A DNA stretch of 64,000 nucleotides from NCBI GenBank assembly GCA_002418625.1, contig DIEM01000059.1, positions 1 through 64,000 on the forward strand. The letters run 5' to 3'. A model generated the notes under the pieces. It ran no database searches. It was not told the origin of the DNA and saw only the letters and a program-made list of their open reading frames with translations. Shown piece after piece: positions 63,655 through 64,000 of the stretch. Origin of the DNA: Firmicutes bacterium UBA5774 (GTDB taxonomy: Bacteria; Bacillota; Clostridia; Peptostreptococcales; Anaerovoracaceae). A program made the position numbers and the translations under genes. Position 1 is the stretch's first letter. Each line of letters begins with the position of its first letter.

Positions 63655-64000
63655 ATGGATGATACGATCGCTGCGGTCGCAACCGCGCCTGGAGAAGGCG
63701 GGATCGGGATCATAAGGATCAGCGGAGAAAAAGCCGCCGATATCCTTGGCTGCATTTTTGTCCACCGGGAGCAGGGGACGCCGCCGATGGACCGGCAAGC
63801 CTTCGAATTTAAGAGCAGATGCCTGTATTACGGCAATATTGTCGACGCCGCCACTTCGGAAGTGATCGATGAAGTTCTGGCGGTCTATATGAAGGCGCCA
63901 GCAACATATACAAAAGAGGATGTCGTTGAAATCAACTGCCATGGAAGCATGATCTCGTTGCGGAAAACGCTGGAGCTGATATTAAGGCATGGCGCGAGAC
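63655..64000 (+). CDS. mnmE: tRNA uridine-5-carboxymethylaminomethyl GTPase MnmE, N-terminal part
   Basis: About 115 codons are visible and the frame is open at the window edge. Begins MDDTIAAVATAPGEGGIGIIRI, a typical MnmE start, with the tetrahydrofolate-binding N-domain continuing. AGGGGG lies 8 nt ahead of the ATG. Its partner MnmG usually follows, outside the window. Confidence 0.95.
   Translation, partial: MDDTIAAVATAPGEGGIGIIRISGEKAADILGCIFVHREQGTPPMDRQAFEFKSRCLYYGNIVDAATSEVIDEVLAVYMKAPATYTKEDVVEINCHGSMISLRKTLELILRHGAR

Overview
The window is about 64 kb of chromosome from a motile, Gram-positive-type anaerobe, most likely in class Clostridia (Bacillota). The evidence is a fla/che operon in Bacillus/Clostridium order (flgB to flhA, then sigma-28), FliY instead of a plain FliN, CheC/CheD adaptation proteins, a FliW-CsrA-flagellin module, an RsbV-RsbW-SigB stress-sigma cassette, and the dnaA-dnaN-recF-gyrB-gyrA / rpmH-rnpA-yidD-yidC-jag-mnmE origin region. 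Base composition looks near 50% GC in genes and AT-rich in regulatory gaps. I cannot name a genus. No rRNA, tRNA, insertion sequence, CRISPR array or prophage gene was recognised.

Positions 27000 down to 1 (minus strand) form one long flagellar/chemotaxis operon: flgB-flgC-fliE-fliF-fliG-fliH-fliI-fliJ-fliK-flgD-(TIGR02530 gene)-flgE-flbD-fliM-fliY-cheY-fliO-fliP-fliQ-fliR-flhB-flhA-sigma28-flgF-flgG-fapA-PilZ-ParA-ComFB-cheC-cheD. A terminator follows, then a receptor gene with its own sigma-28 promoter that runs off the left edge. fliL, motA/motB, flhF and flhG are absent from their usual places.

The 443-bp gap at 26998-27440 holds a sigma-A-type promoter for that operon, a sigma-28 promoter for the opposite operon, and three TGTCGAA motifs that match the Spo0A box. 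Reading right, flgM-flgN-flgK-flgL-DUF6470-fliW-csrA are followed by flagellin, whose leader carries a hairpin presenting AGGA as a probable CsrA site. A converging minus-strand group (XRE regulator, a second FliK-like protein, an FlhB C-domain protein) comes next. Then a MEDS sensory gene, cheA and cheR, and a fliD-fliS-fliT set, each under sigma-28 promoters with exact 15-nt spacers. A ribbon-helix-helix protein and an HD-GYP c-di-GMP phosphodiesterase end this part.

Positions 44.8-52.3 kb (minus strand) hold a four-gene envelope cluster (lipoprotein, PlsC acyltransferase, cytochrome-b5-like lipoprotein, four-helix membrane protein). Upstream of it is rsbV-rsbW-sigB-trpS plus a large protein joining a Walker-less KaiC/RecA-like domain to a PEP-synthase ATP-grasp domain. 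A SigB-type promoter precedes rsbV, suggesting autoregulation.

Positions 52.3-64 kb are the replication origin region. DnaA boxes lie on both sides of dnaA, so oriC is probably bipartite. The left replichore runs toward position 1, so the early flagellar operon is co-directional with replication while the sigma-28-driven late genes are head-on.
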